A stretch of 64,000 nt of DNA from Bacteroidota bacterium (GCA_021324735.1 JAJPIO010000007.1:124001-188000), one strand, 5' to 3'. Counted from the stretch's first letter, positions 15,915-24,311 are shown. The notes: generated by a model not told the origin, from the letters alone. Translations and numbers: made by a program.

Positions 15915-16924
15915 GAAGATTTTTTCTCGCGTCGTTCGTAGTGATCTTCTCTGGCTGCGCAGAGCAACTGGTCGCACCTAAGATCGATAATTCGCCTCGA
16001 GCTATTTTCGATGAACTGTGGCGCGAATTCGACAACCGGTATGCTACTTTTGCCGAACGCCATGTGGACTGGCAAGCATTGCACGATAAGTATGCGAGCC
16101 TCGTGACGGACAACATGCCCGACAGCATGTTGCTTAAAGCGTGCGATTCTCTCCTTGCACCGCTCCGAGATGGCCATGTAGGCATTGACAACGGATATCA
16201 AGGCTATCGATATATCCATGATGATAGTACTCGATCATATGATGTACACACTGTCAGCCGTTATTATCTGGGCGAAACGGCACACCAGACTTCAGACGGC
16301 TCTATAACCTATGGCCGCATTCACGATTCGATCGGTTATATAAATATTTCCACCTTCGATATTCCGTATCAGGAAGAATGGCAGCCCATCGTAGATGAAG
16401 CCTTGAATTCGATATGGGATACCAAAGCGCTGATCGTCGATCTTCGAGAGAACCTGGGTGGCACTGCAACAGCGGTAGAAACAATAGGAGCCCGATTCAT
16501 GCCTACGGCAACTATTATCGGCTATACTCAAGAACGCTATGACGCCGATCTTTCGCATTTAAGTGCACCGTCACCATTTTATTCTGCAACGGCTCGTCAA
16601 CCACTTTGGACAAAACCCATCGTCATCCTGACGAGCCGAACGACGATGAGTGCAGCAGAATGGTGTACCATGTCCGCTCGAATACTCCCTAACGTTACGG
16701 TCATCGGCGATACAACGCAGGGAGCGTTCTCTTCGAGGCTCGACCGGGAGCTCTCGAACGGCTGGCATTATTCGATGTCCTTCATGCGAGTGAGCGATGC
16801 CAATCATGTATGCCACGAAGGCATCGGTCTAATTCCAGATATCGAGGTCTACGTTCGGCAAAACCAACGCGTCTATAGTGTCGACACGATCCTGGATCGA
16901 GCGTTACAGTTCATTGAACATTAA
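15911..16924 (+). CDS. S41-family (tail-specific) peptidase lipoprotein
   Basis: A 337-residue protein with a lipobox-like signal (V-I-F-S-G-C, cysteine at about 16). Residues 28-95 form the N-terminal helical region (F-D-E-L-W-R-E-F-D-N-R-Y-A), followed by an S41 core. I-V-D-L-R-E-N-L-G-G matches the conserved D-x-R-x-N-x-G-G strand. T-S-R-T-T-M-S-A-A-E-W carries the likely catalytic serine, and G-I-G-L-I-P-D-I-E-V matches the late G-x-G-x-x-P-D motif. No clear PDZ domain is seen, as in tricorn-core/C-terminal-processing relatives of short type. It would act in the periplasm or on the cell surface. A perfect 15-bp terminator follows. Confidence 0.85.
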   Translation: MRRFFLASFVVIFSGCAEQLVAPKIDNSPRAIFDELWREFDNRYATFAERHVDWQALHDKYASLVTDNMPDSMLLKACDSLLAPLRDGHVGIDNGYQGYRYIHDDSTRSYDVHTVSRYYLGETAHQTSDGSITYGRIHDSIGYINISTFDIPYQEEWQPIVDEALNSIWDTKALIVDLRENLGGTATAVETIGARFMPTATIIGYTQERYDADLSHLSAPSPFYSATARQPLWTKPIVILTSRTTMSAAEWCTMSARILPNVTVIGDTTQGAFSSRLDRELSNGWHYSMSFMRVSDANHVCHEGIGLIPDIEVYVRQNQRVYSVDTILDRALQFIEH

Positions 16925-16926
16925 AA

Positions 16927-16960
16927 AATCAGAAGGCCGGGATCACCCGGCCTTCTGATT
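16927..16960. terminator. Bidirectional Rho-independent terminator
   Basis: A perfect 15-bp stem (AATCAGAAGGCCGGG with its complement) and an ATCA loop, flanked by A-runs on the left and a T-run on the right, lies between the convergent S41 and leucine dehydrogenase genes. It can serve both. Confidence 0.92.
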
Positions 16961-16979
16961 AAACCTTTTTTCAAAGAGC

Positions 16980-18212
16980 TTATCGCTTCCAGCTCTCGCC
17001 AAAGCGTCCGCTGAACTCGGACTTCGAAGCATAAATACGCTTCGTAGCACCGATCGCGCGAATACGCTCTTCAGCAACGTGGTTCGATGCTTCGACCGTC
17101 GTGATATCACGCTCTTGCGCGAGAAGCAGGACCTTCTTCAGAACATCATAAATGCCTTCTGCCTGCTTGAGGGCTCGAGCCTGCGAGTAGCCTTCGAGCT
17201 CGTTCGCAACGTTGATGAGGCCGCCAGCATTGATCACGTAATCAGGCGCGAAAAGAATGCCGCGATTCTTCAACTCGTGTGCATGGCGCTCTTCGTCCGC
17301 GAGCTGATTGTTCGACGGACCTGCAACGATCGAGCACTTTAGCTGTGGGATCGTCTGATCGTTGATGATCGCACCAAGTGCTGCCGGAGCAAAAATATCG
17401 CAATCAACGCTGTAGACTTTCTCCGGATCGATGACGGTCGCACCGGTCGCTTTAGCAAGGGCATTCGCTTTATCGGCATAGATATCGCTCACCATTACTT
17501 TCGCGCCTTCTTTTGCGAGGTGCTCCGCAAGCGTCCATGCAACGTGGCCGGCGCCCTGGATCATCACTCGCTTACCGGCGAGAGAATCCGAGCCGTACTT
17601 CACTGCTGCACAGGCCTTGATACCCACATAGGTACCGAGTGCTGTAACGGGCGAAGGATCGCCGGAGCCACCAAGTTCAACCGGAATACCGGTCACGTAC
17701 TTCGTCTCGCTGCGGATCCAGACCATCTCGTTAAGCGAGGTACCGACATCTTCCGCGGTGATATAACGTCCGCCGAGTCCTTCGACGAAGCGGCCGAATG
17801 CGCGAAATTTCTCTTCGGTCTTATCCGTGCGCGGGTCGCCGATGATGACGGCTTTACCACCACCGAGATTAAGACCGGCAACCGCCGCCTTATAGGTCAT
17901 GCCGCGTGAGAGCCGGAGTACATCGTTGAGCGCATCGTAGTCGCTCGCGTAGGTCCACATGCGGGTACCGCCTAAGGCCGGACCGAGTGTGGTGTTGTGA
18001 ATTCCAATAATTGCTTTCAGGCCCGATTTCTTATCGTGGCAGATGACCACTTGCTCGTGGTCACGTTCGCCGACGAGGTCGAACAGCTCTCGGTGGGCGG
18101 TAGTCGATTCGTAGTGCACAGTCCCGGTGGTCACGCTATCTTTACCATTTTTATTGTGGCCATTCGTCTTCGGGAGGATGGTTTTGCTGATAGGGGTTGT
18201 CAATTCGGCCAT
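16980..18212 (-). CDS. Leucine/branched-chain amino acid dehydrogenase
   Basis: NAD-dependent oxidative deamination of branched-chain amino acids, first step of their degradation or of branched fatty-acid precursor supply. The Glu/Leu/Phe/Val dehydrogenase signature is clear: G-P-A-L-G-G-T-R-M at 77-85, M-T-Y-K-A-A with K108, and G-L-N-L-G-G-G-K with catalytic K120. The NAD Rossmann loop reads I-Q-G-A-G-H-V-A-W. At 410 residues it is about 45 longer than Bacillus LeuDH, mostly because of a 35-residue polar N-terminal extension (T-N-G-H-N-K-N-G-K). Leu versus Phe or Val preference cannot be settled from sequence. It is monocistronic. Confidence 0.92.
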   Translation of the reverse strand: MAELTTPISKTILPKTNGHNKNGKDSVTTGTVHYESTTAHRELFDLVGERDHEQVVICHDKKSGLKAIIGIHNTTLGPALGGTRMWTYASDYDALNDVLRLSRGMTYKAAVAGLNLGGGKAVIIGDPRTDKTEEKFRAFGRFVEGLGGRYITAEDVGTSLNEMVWIRSETKYVTGIPVELGGSGDPSPVTALGTYVGIKACAAVKYGSDSLAGKRVMIQGAGHVAWTLAEHLAKEGAKVMVSDIYADKANALAKATGATVIDPEKVYSVDCDIFAPAALGAIINDQTIPQLKCSIVAGPSNNQLADEERHAHELKNRGILFAPDYVINAGGLINVANELEGYSQARALKQAEGIYDVLKKVLLLAQERDITTVEASNHVAEERIRAIGATKRIYASKSEFSGRFGESWKR

Positions 18213-18511
18213 TGATGTCTTTGCTTTCCCTTTTCACCTTTTCAAATGCAGTCGCCACTTCAAAAGGCTTTGGGGGCGAGGTTTTAATTAATGGCAAGCT
18301 CACATATTCATGCTGCTCACCGCTTTGGTTTTTACCCGGTTTAGCGGGATTTTGGAGGAATTTCGATAAAGCACGACCGTCTCCCTATCGATATTCCCGA
18401 CGGACAGCCGAGGCAGCCCATCTTTTCCGCGCGCTTAAACGAGAGACCGAATTCCCCCGTTCCGTTTCCCGAAAGCCCATTATTTCGGAGGTTCTCGGTC
18501 TCGAAATATGG
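18213..18511. other. Intergenic stretch, nothing recognised
   Basis: About 300 bp between divergent leucine dehydrogenase and the LamG lipoprotein. No reading frame with coding character, no clear terminator or RNA fold was found. The only recognisable element is the -7 box at its right end. Confidence 0.4.
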
Positions 18512-18519
18512 TATATTTG
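18512..18519 (+). promoter_or_regulatory. -7 box (TATATTTG)
   Basis: Exact TAnnTTTG match 33 bp before the ATG of the LamG lipoprotein, in an otherwise featureless intergenic region. Confidence 0.55.
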
Positions 18520-18551
18520 CACTTCTGACTAGTCCCATAACCTGTCGCAAT

Positions 18552-19583
18552 ATGAAAACGCTGCTTGCTGCTTTTTGTGTGGTCATCCTCGTTGCCGGTT
18601 GCAAGAATTCCATGGGCCCATCGTCGAATTCGAATCCTACTACTGGTACGATCTCGGGTGTAATAAAAGATGCGAAAACGAATCTACCCATCGCTTATCC
18701 TAAAGCGGCCCTTTTTATTAGCATCGATACGCCTCGAATAGTGACAGGAGACGCCGGTGGCAATTATCATTTTGATACGGTGCCGCCTGGCACTTATATG
18801 GTCGCCGGAGGGGCTGATAACTATGTTACGGGCTTGGACACCATTACGATCCGAGCTGGAGCGAACACCACTGCCAACTTTGCGCTGCAGTTGGATACTT
18901 CTTCCACTCCTCCACCGCCTCCATTTACTGCTGATACTTTGGTCGCGCTTTACCGCTTTAGTGGCACTGCCATCGACTCCAGCGGCAACGGGCACAACGG
19001 CACGCTGCACGGCGGCACATTCGTAGCCGACCGATTCGGCAACCCCGCCAGTGCTTTGCAATTCAACGGCACCAGCGGTTATGTTTCCATCCCCGATGCT
19101 GCCGATCTGAACTTTGGTAAGTCTTCTAATTTCTCGATTTGCTTTTGGGCTCAAGGCGGTTCCAACTCTGCTATTGGCAGCTACATCGTGCATAAAGGTA
19201 CTACGGCTAATAATGTATTTACTGGATATGAAATCACATATAATTATCCAGCAATTACCGGATATGTTGGTACAACCTATGGTGAGGCCTACAATAATTC
19301 TGGATCCATTGGTACTGATGGTCGATGGCATTTCATCGTTGAAACGTTCGATCGTTCGGGTGGTATTTCGTTCTATTTCGATGGTATTTGGAATAACAGC
19401 TTTACTAATAATAGCCCTCAAACTGCGATGCAGGGCAACCTGAATAATACCGCGCCCTTGCTCATCGGCGGTAATGGACTTACCTCCACTGCATTCAAAG
19501 GTACGCTCGACGATATCCGTATCTATCGCGGATCGCTCACGCAGGACGAGATCACGAAGCTGTACCATGAGAACGGCTGGTAA
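18552..19583 (+). CDS. LamG-domain lipoprotein with carboxypeptidase-regulatory-like domain
   Basis: A 343-residue lipoprotein (signal then V-I-L-V-A-G-C, cysteine about residue 17). Residues 32-115 form a carboxypeptidase-regulatory-like/CnaB beta sandwich (G-T-I-S-G-V-I-K-D-A and D-T-V-P-P-G-T-Y). A short proline linker (T-P-P-P-P-P) leads to a concanavalin A-like LamG_3 domain at about 130-340: L-Q-F-N-G-T-S-G-Y-V, W-H-F-I-V-E-T-F-D and G-T-L-D-D-I-R-I-Y-R-G are its markers. LamG_3 domains bind glycans or act as surface adhesion modules. It stands alone with its own TATATTTG promoter. Confidence 0.88.
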   Translation: MKTLLAAFCVVILVAGCKNSMGPSSNSNPTTGTISGVIKDAKTNLPIAYPKAALFISIDTPRIVTGDAGGNYHFDTVPPGTYMVAGGADNYVTGLDTITIRAGANTTANFALQLDTSSTPPPPPFTADTLVALYRFSGTAIDSSGNGHNGTLHGGTFVADRFGNPASALQFNGTSGYVSIPDAADLNFGKSSNFSICFWAQGGSNSAIGSYIVHKGTTANNVFTGYEITYNYPAITGYVGTTYGEAYNNSGSIGTDGRWHFIVETFDRSGGISFYFDGIWNNSFTNNSPQTAMQGNLNNTAPLLIGGNGLTSTAFKGTLDDIRIYRGSLTQDEITKLYHENGW

Positions 19584-19711
19584 TAGTTGATAGCGTAGAA
19601 CGGAGAGTGTTCGTTACTCCCGCTTTCATTGATCTTTATCTTACTTCGATTTTGTTTTTTACGTTGTAATTTAATGAACTCCGTCGTTTGAAGTTCTGCC
19701 TATTTCCAGTC

Positions 19712-20413
19712 CTATTCTAATTGCATCTCCTCATACGGATCGTATACCCGCCAAACGGCTGTAGCATAGGCGCTCAAAATTCCGATTGCCCCGCGAGCGA
19801 AAGATAATTCTCGAATATCGTTTCGCATCTCTTGCGAGTAGATGACCACGGTGAGTCCGTGCCGCACTTGTAATTCCAGAAAAGCTTTGGCCAACATGGA
19901 CTTTGTGTAACGTGAAAGCGTGGCGAACTCGAACGAGTTGAGTACGATAATCTCGTATTCCTTTTCCTTGATCTCCGATTCCAACAGTGTGCTGGTGAGC
20001 GTTGAGGTAGGGCAATTCAACACACGAAGATTCGTTGGAAGCGACGCTGATTCATCTAAGGACTCCTCACTTGATCTCAGATATTTTTTCAAGCGATGCG
20101 GCACCTTCATCCTGGCCTGGACCATTCCATGGACCAATGACGATTGAAGCAGTTCGGCACTTGCATACGTATTGATGAGGAGTAATTTCTTCGCCGGAAA
20201 TTTATTGGCAAGATGGATGGACATGGCACTTGCATTCTCTACGGCGTGGACAATGTCGCGGTCCAGAATGATGGTGAAGCCATCGCTTTTCGCTTCGATC
20301 CTGCCGCACCAGCCCGACCACCCGCAAAGATGTTCTCGTGGGGGTGCTTCGGGAAGTGTAAAAACTTCGTCGAGAGGCAGCGATTTAATAGCTGCGAGAT
20401 TGACAGATTTCAT
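19712..20413 (-). CDS. RecA-fold protein lacking a Walker A motif
   Basis: I do not recognise a named family. The 233 residues from the ATG at 20413 resemble the RecA/KaiC/DnaB core: a strand G-F-T-I-I-L-D followed by a helix with A-M-S-I-H-L-A-N, then K-L-L-L-I-N-T-Y-A-S, later E-I-I-V-L-N-S-F-E-F (Walker B position) and L-T-V-V-I-Y-S-Q-E. Where a P-loop G-x-x-x-x-G-K-T should be, the sequence is D-R-D-I-V-H-A-V-E-N, with no glycine or lysine, and the Walker B acid is replaced by Asn/Ser. ATP hydrolysis is therefore unlikely. An upstream TTG (20440) is possible but less likely. A 16-bp palindrome (20533) lies between this gene and the XRE gene. Confidence 0.6.
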   Translation of the reverse strand: MKSVNLAAIKSLPLDEVFTLPEAPPREHLCGWSGWCGRIEAKSDGFTIILDRDIVHAVENASAMSIHLANKFPAKKLLLINTYASAELLQSSLVHGMVQARMKVPHRLKKYLRSSEESLDESASLPTNLRVLNCPTSTLTSTLLESEIKEKEYEIIVLNSFEFATLSRYTKSMLAKAFLELQVRHGLTVVIYSQEMRNDIRELSFARGAIGILSAYATAVWRVYDPYEEMQLE

Positions 20414-20532
20414 AACGGTTATCAATAGGTGCCCTACCAAGCACCGTTAATAACGACGCTATAAATCAAAAAAGTTCAAGCTGTTTTAAATATTTTTGAC
20501 AAATGGCTCAATTTGATGGATTGAGGTAATAA

Positions 20533-20548
20533 AACACTTTTAAGTGTT
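20533..20548. promoter_or_regulatory. Putative XRE operator, copy 1
   Basis: AACACTT-TT-AAGTGTT is a perfect 7-bp inverted repeat, 18 bp past the XRE stop and about 120 bp upstream of the RecA-like start. It matches the site at 20843 at 13 of 16 positions. It may also act as a weak terminator for the XRE gene. Confidence 0.45.
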
Positions 20549-20565
20549 AAGTGGCAGCGACCAAT

Positions 20566-20802
20566 TCAAGATTTTCTTTTGCTCCAACGGTAGGCACGTG
20601 GGATGAGAAGCGCGAAAGGCTCAATTCCTAAGATAATAGCCAAGCGGTTTAAAGTGTCAACCGTAATATTCTTCTCTCCCCGCTCAATAGCGCCTAAATA
20701 ATTCAAATGCACTCTTGCCTTTTGGCAGAATTCTTCTCTTGAGTATCCTTGGAGTGTTCGAAACCCTTGAACATTCTGCCCTATAACTTCGCGAAGTTCC
20801 AT
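20566..20802 (-). CDS. XRE-family helix-turn-helix regulator
   Basis: A 78-residue protein that is essentially one HTH_3 domain. Residues 5-65 read I-G-Q-N-V-Q-G-F-R, then S-R-E-E-F-C-Q-K-A (helix 2), L-N-Y-L-G-A-I-E-R-G-E (recognition helix) and L-N-R-L-A-I-I-L-G-I. The short basic tail (R-A-Y-R-W-S-K-R-K-S) has no second domain. It is probably a DNA-binding autoregulator. Two similar 16-bp palindromes flank the gene, one in the intergenic region shared with the divergent operon at 20959 and one upstream of the RecA-like gene. Confidence 0.88.
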   Translation of the reverse strand: MELREVIGQNVQGFRTLQGYSREEFCQKARVHLNYLGAIERGEKNITVDTLNRLAIILGIEPFALLIPRAYRWSKRKS

Positions 20803-20842
20803 AAAGAAACTTATGAATCATATCGCGCCACGATAAAGATGT

Positions 20843-20858
20843 AACATTTATAAGTGTC
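20843..20858. promoter_or_regulatory. Putative XRE operator, copy 2
   Basis: AACATTTATAAGTGTC is an imperfect inverted repeat that matches the 20533 palindrome at 13 of 16 bases. It lies 41 bp upstream of the XRE start and 15 bp upstream of the TATATTTG box of the divergent operon, a position that could control both. Confidence 0.42.
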
Positions 20859-20873
20859 ATCCAAAAACTTTCG

Positions 20874-20881
20874 TATATTTG
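20874..20881 (+). promoter_or_regulatory. -7 box (TATATTTG)
   Basis: Exact TAnnTTTG match 78 bp before the ATG at 20959, just downstream of the putative operator at 20843. Confidence 0.5.
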
Positions 20882-20958
20882 AAAGTCCTTAACGGATTCT
20901 TTATAACGTGTCAACTTTAGTTCAATTGTCCAAATTCTAAAACAGAAAGGCCCTGCTC

Positions 20959-21987
20959 ATGAAAAAGCACTGGTTCCATGTGTTACTGTTACTTATTATT
21001 GCAGCACCGCTTCACGCTCAACTTCCATCTACGCCACCTCCACGCGGAATGATGCATCCCTCGGTGGTTAGTCGTCATTTTGCATTGACGATTCCACTTC
21101 CATTGCGCACCCCTCTTTATCCACCTCTCCAAAGCTCTATGCCGCTGGATGTAATGCTTGGCTATATATACTTCGACAGTATTGTACGCTCAGTAGACCT
21201 ACTACATGGTCAGTTCGACTCTGCGGCTGTTTTCGCGACCAACTCCGACACGTTGCGTAACGGCCTGAAGTATTTGTACAAAATGTCGGACTGGGATCCC
21301 ATTACTTTGTTTGAATACAAAGAAAATGCGCCCATAATGAGCGGGTTAAATAGCGGCCCATATAAAAACTGTTCACCAAGTGCATTCATAGCAAAATTTC
21401 TTTCCCTCTATGAGCGGTTGGTGCCAGACTCTGGAGCTTCACTCACATATATCACCAAATCTGATGTGATCGCTCATGTAACAGTGCAAGACACCTTTAA
21501 CGTGGTAGACTATCGCGGCGATACTATTGTACGGGTTCACTGCCTAATTGACGATCCGATAAAGGGAAACAATTTACTTCCATGCCTGACGTACAACACG
21601 CGAACACATACTGGCTCGGGCTCGACACCTTCCGTACAAACTGCTGTTGGCGATTGTCTGGATTTTGCCTATAGTTACTCAGCAGAATCTAGAATTCGAG
21701 AGAATGGCATAATAACAGCTCATCGATTTCCACACTGGATTACTCCAGGTAATGACTATATCGTTTTTCTCGATTATCAATATGTGGGTTCGGATTCAAC
21801 CGGCAAATGGGTGACCTTAATGCCAATACTTGAACCGAATAATTCTACGGTCTTAAGTATGTATCCGGTCTCCAACGGTACCATCTACGATCCAAGCGAT
21901 GATTTTCATTTCGGTAAAAATCTATCGGTAGCAGCCTTTAAGGCAGCACTGCGTTCAAAGATTCAAACAATCCTTTCAGCACAATGA
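20959..21987 (+). CDS. Secreted protein of unknown function
   Basis: A 342-residue exported protein with a signal peptide ending near L-H-A-Q (residue 21), then a proline-rich stretch. No family is recognised. The body is mixed, with cysteines at the N-C-S-P, H-C-L-I-D-D, L-P-C-L-T and G-D-C-L-D segments, so disulfides are possible. It lacks a T9SS sorting domain and a lipobox. The gene ends 3 bp before the metalloprotease gene and looks more AT-rich than its neighbours, as does the protease. Co-expression suggests a partner, substrate or inhibitor of the protease; this is inference only. Confidence 0.6.
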   Translation: MKKHWFHVLLLLIIAAPLHAQLPSTPPPRGMMHPSVVSRHFALTIPLPLRTPLYPPLQSSMPLDVMLGYIYFDSIVRSVDLLHGQFDSAAVFATNSDTLRNGLKYLYKMSDWDPITLFEYKENAPIMSGLNSGPYKNCSPSAFIAKFLSLYERLVPDSGASLTYITKSDVIAHVTVQDTFNVVDYRGDTIVRVHCLIDDPIKGNNLLPCLTYNTRTHTGSGSTPSVQTAVGDCLDFAYSYSAESRIRENGIITAHRFPHWITPGNDYIVFLDYQYVGSDSTGKWVTLMPILEPNNSTVLSMYPVSNGTIYDPSDDFHFGKNLSVAAFKAALRSKIQTILSAQ

Positions 21988-21990
21988 GGT

Positions 21991-23397
21991 ATGACCATGA
22001 AAAGAATATTTCTATTCGTGGTGCTTTATTGTGCCACAGTGCTATCGTCCGCTCGATCGCAAGGATACTCGTTTAGAGACACCGAGTGTGCGTGTAAAAA
22101 ATTTCCCTATTACTTTTGTGCGGTCGAGGGCGGTCAACAAAAATTGGTAGTCTCTTGTGAAGCTGATCCAGACAATCCACAAGACCCATCGTTACATGCT
22201 TCCATTCTTGGCCCTGTTGTGGCTGTACGCGATGCCAGTCCGTTTACATGTATCACTTTAGATCGTCCCGATGACTCGCCAGACGGTAAATGGCCTGGTT
22301 TCGGATATATCTGGAATGGCAATGCTTGGGTGCCAGGAATGAATTTAGATGACCAGTTTTGGCCGAATGATCCTACCACCTATGATATCGGAACAACCTT
22401 TGAACCTACGCCGTGGTCTCAAAGCTATCTGACGGACATGTGGAAAAATCAGTTGGGGGCGGCATTCTATCAGTATAGTGAGACCTTTCCGCCTCAACAA
22501 TTACCACCATGCGTCGCGAATGACACAACGTGTTGTGTCCGCGTATACTTTGATACTGATGCATTTGATTTCGTGACCAATGGCTATGATCCAGATTCGG
22601 TTGCGGGTTTTACACCGGCAATTCAGGATATGACAGGAAATGATTGCCGAATACATTGTCAAGACCTGCGCATCTGGGTTAATGTTACGGACGAATTCTT
22701 CTATGGCACCAGTACCATCGACCCACAAAATCCACCGAAGGAGTTGAAACGAGACCTTGTCGTAAATGGTGGTGGTTCTGGTGGTATTCCCCTACACGAA
22801 ATAAATGTCGGGCAATGGTATGACTGGAATTCTAATACATGGGATAACACCGATGTCAACGTATGGTCTGCCGCGAATTACGATTGGCTTACGTTTATAC
22901 GTCATGAGATGGGACATATCTTAGGTCTTCCACATAGGTTTGATCGAGGCCTTCATGGTGAATATTGTGGGTCTGAAGATAAAAACTCTATCATGGACCC
23001 TATTCCATTGGCACCGACTACGAATCAAGTCAGCTTTGGAAGTGATGATCAATGTTGGATCCGAAAATTATATTGTCCGCAGATCAATCCTGGCTGCCCG
23101 CAATCCAGTGTAATGAACGAAGATCCTAGATTACATTTTTCACTCGAGCAAAGCGAACCGAATCCAGCTTCTACTTTTGCTAAGATCGAATTCACGACCG
23201 ATCTAACAACGCCGATTACACTTGAAATGACAGATGTCCTTGGTCGCCATGTCGCGACGTGGATAAACGATCGCGTGTTAGATGCAGGTCACTATAATAT
23301 CAATGCCGACATATCAAAGTTACCTTCAGGCAAATACATCTATTCACTCCGAGCCGGAGTAGTTGTTATTTCCAAAATTATGACCATTGTGAGATAG
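21991..23397 (+). CDS. Secreted metzincin metalloprotease with T9SS sorting domain
   Basis: A 468-residue secreted protease. After a signal peptide (to about A-R-S-Q, residue 24) comes a Cys-rich region, then a metzincin zinc site H-E-M-G-H-I-L-G-L-P-H with H305, E306, H309 and H315. The Met-turn follows as N-S-I-M-D-P with M335. This is closest to matrixin-like (M10/M43-type) proteases. Residues about 385-468 are a T9SS type-A C-terminal domain (S-E-P-N-P-A-S, V-L-G-R-H-V and S-G-K-Y-I-Y-S-L). The product should be exported by Sec and then by T9SS to the surface or medium. It forms an operon with the secreted protein upstream. Confidence 0.88.
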   Translation: MTMKRIFLFVVLYCATVLSSARSQGYSFRDTECACKKFPYYFCAVEGGQQKLVVSCEADPDNPQDPSLHASILGPVVAVRDASPFTCITLDRPDDSPDGKWPGFGYIWNGNAWVPGMNLDDQFWPNDPTTYDIGTTFEPTPWSQSYLTDMWKNQLGAAFYQYSETFPPQQLPPCVANDTTCCVRVYFDTDAFDFVTNGYDPDSVAGFTPAIQDMTGNDCRIHCQDLRIWVNVTDEFFYGTSTIDPQNPPKELKRDLVVNGGGSGGIPLHEINVGQWYDWNSNTWDNTDVNVWSAANYDWLTFIRHEMGHILGLPHRFDRGLHGEYCGSEDKNSIMDPIPLAPTTNQVSFGSDDQCWIRKLYCPQINPGCPQSSVMNEDPRLHFSLEQSEPNPASTFAKIEFTTDLTTPITLEMTDVLGRHVATWINDRVLDAGHYNINADISKLPSGKYIYSLRAGVVVISKIMTIVR

Positions 23398-23456
23398 GAG
23401 GTCGATTTGGTTGCCGCTAAATAATAGCGTATATAGCCTCCTCTGTCGCCAGAAAT

Positions 23457-23500
23457 AAAAGCATGTCGGCCAGTCATTTCCGCTGGCGACATGCTTTTTT
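23457..23500. terminator. Bidirectional terminator
   Basis: GCATGTCGGCCAG (23461-23473) pairs with CTGGCGACATGC (23483-23494) with one bulged G, flanked by AAAA and TTTTTT. It separates the convergent protease and kinase genes and overlaps the kinase stop codon. Confidence 0.88.
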
Positions 23501-24311
23501 AATTAGCACATAGCGTTCGTGCTATCTCGAGGGCGGTTCGGACAGGAGCGCGCTCCTCCAAGGGATGCAACTGAAACTCGCGGAGCAATTCGCTGAGGTG
23601 TAGCATCATGAGCCGGTGCTTCGCGACCGAGCCGGATAGATAGAGATTTCCGCGCGCGAGTCCGGCTTGGCGCGCCGCGTCTCGTACTAACTTAGCCAAT
23701 TCTTCGCCAGCCGAGCGGAGGATCGTTAGTGCCAGTTCGGACTTCTCTTCACTCTGGATGGCATCATCGAACACAGAACGTGCAAGTGAAGCGAACTCGC
23801 CATTCACCACACTCCACTTGCCACTCTCTGCGGCTTGCTTACCGATCCACCAGCCGCTGCCTTCATCCGAATTAGGCGGGCCGTATCCGCCGGCGCGGTG
23901 GACCTTGCCTTCTTCATCACGTGCGAACGCGACCGAACCGGTACCCGAGATCAGGAGAATGCCCGGCGCATGCTCGCCCAGCGCCGACCGTAGCGCGAGC
24001 GTTGCGTCACCCTCCAGATGAATATGTGCGAAAGCAAACTCCGGCAACGCGCGTAGCGCCGTTTCGAGGGAGTTCTGGTCTTCCGTTCGGCTGAGCCCCG
24101 CAAGGCCGATAGCAATAGCGAGCACCGGCTCGGAGGATTGGGAAAGCAAATGCTCGCGATGTAAGAGACTGCGAAGGGTAGCCGCCGATGCGGCAAAATC
24201 GTTATTGCGAACTTTGATGGAGGAGGGCCACTCGTAATACACCGGCGCGTTCGAGTCGCGAGCTACCAGTGCCCGCGTGCGCGTGCCACCGCCTTCTATG
24301 CCGATCATCAC
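23499..24311 (-). CDS. BadF/BadG/BcrA-type ATPase, N-acetylglucosamine-kinase-like
   Basis: A 270-residue ASKHA-fold kinase. The phosphate-1 loop G-I-E-G-G-G-T-R-T-R lies at 4-13. E-G-D-A-T-L-A-L near 95-102 supplies the catalytic acid, and L-I-S-G-T-G-S-V-A-F-A followed by G-G-Y-G-P and D-E-G-S-G-W-W-I-G are the nucleotide and sugar-binding blocks of the N-acetylglucosamine kinase group. The adenosine loop Y-L-S-G-S-V-A is at about 228. It likely phosphorylates an amino sugar from recycled peptidoglycan or environmental glycans. No transporter or deaminase is adjacent, so the pathway is open. Confidence 0.85.
   Translation of the reverse strand: MMIGIEGGGTRTRALVARDSNAPVYYEWPSSIKVRNNDFAASAATLRSLLHREHLLSQSSEPVLAIAIGLAGLSRTEDQNSLETALRALPEFAFAHIHLEGDATLALRSALGEHAPGILLISGTGSVAFARDEEGKVHRAGGYGPPNSDEGSGWWIGKQAAESGKWSVVNGEFASLARSVFDDAIQSEEKSELALTILRSAGEELAKLVRDAARQAGLARGNLYLSGSVAKHRLMMLHLSELLREFQLHPLEERAPVRTALEIARTLCAN

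Noticed and set aside
18684-19568. 294-codon open frame antisense to the LamG lipoprotein
   Set aside because: The plus-strand gene has a signal, LamG motifs and a promoter; the other frame has none.
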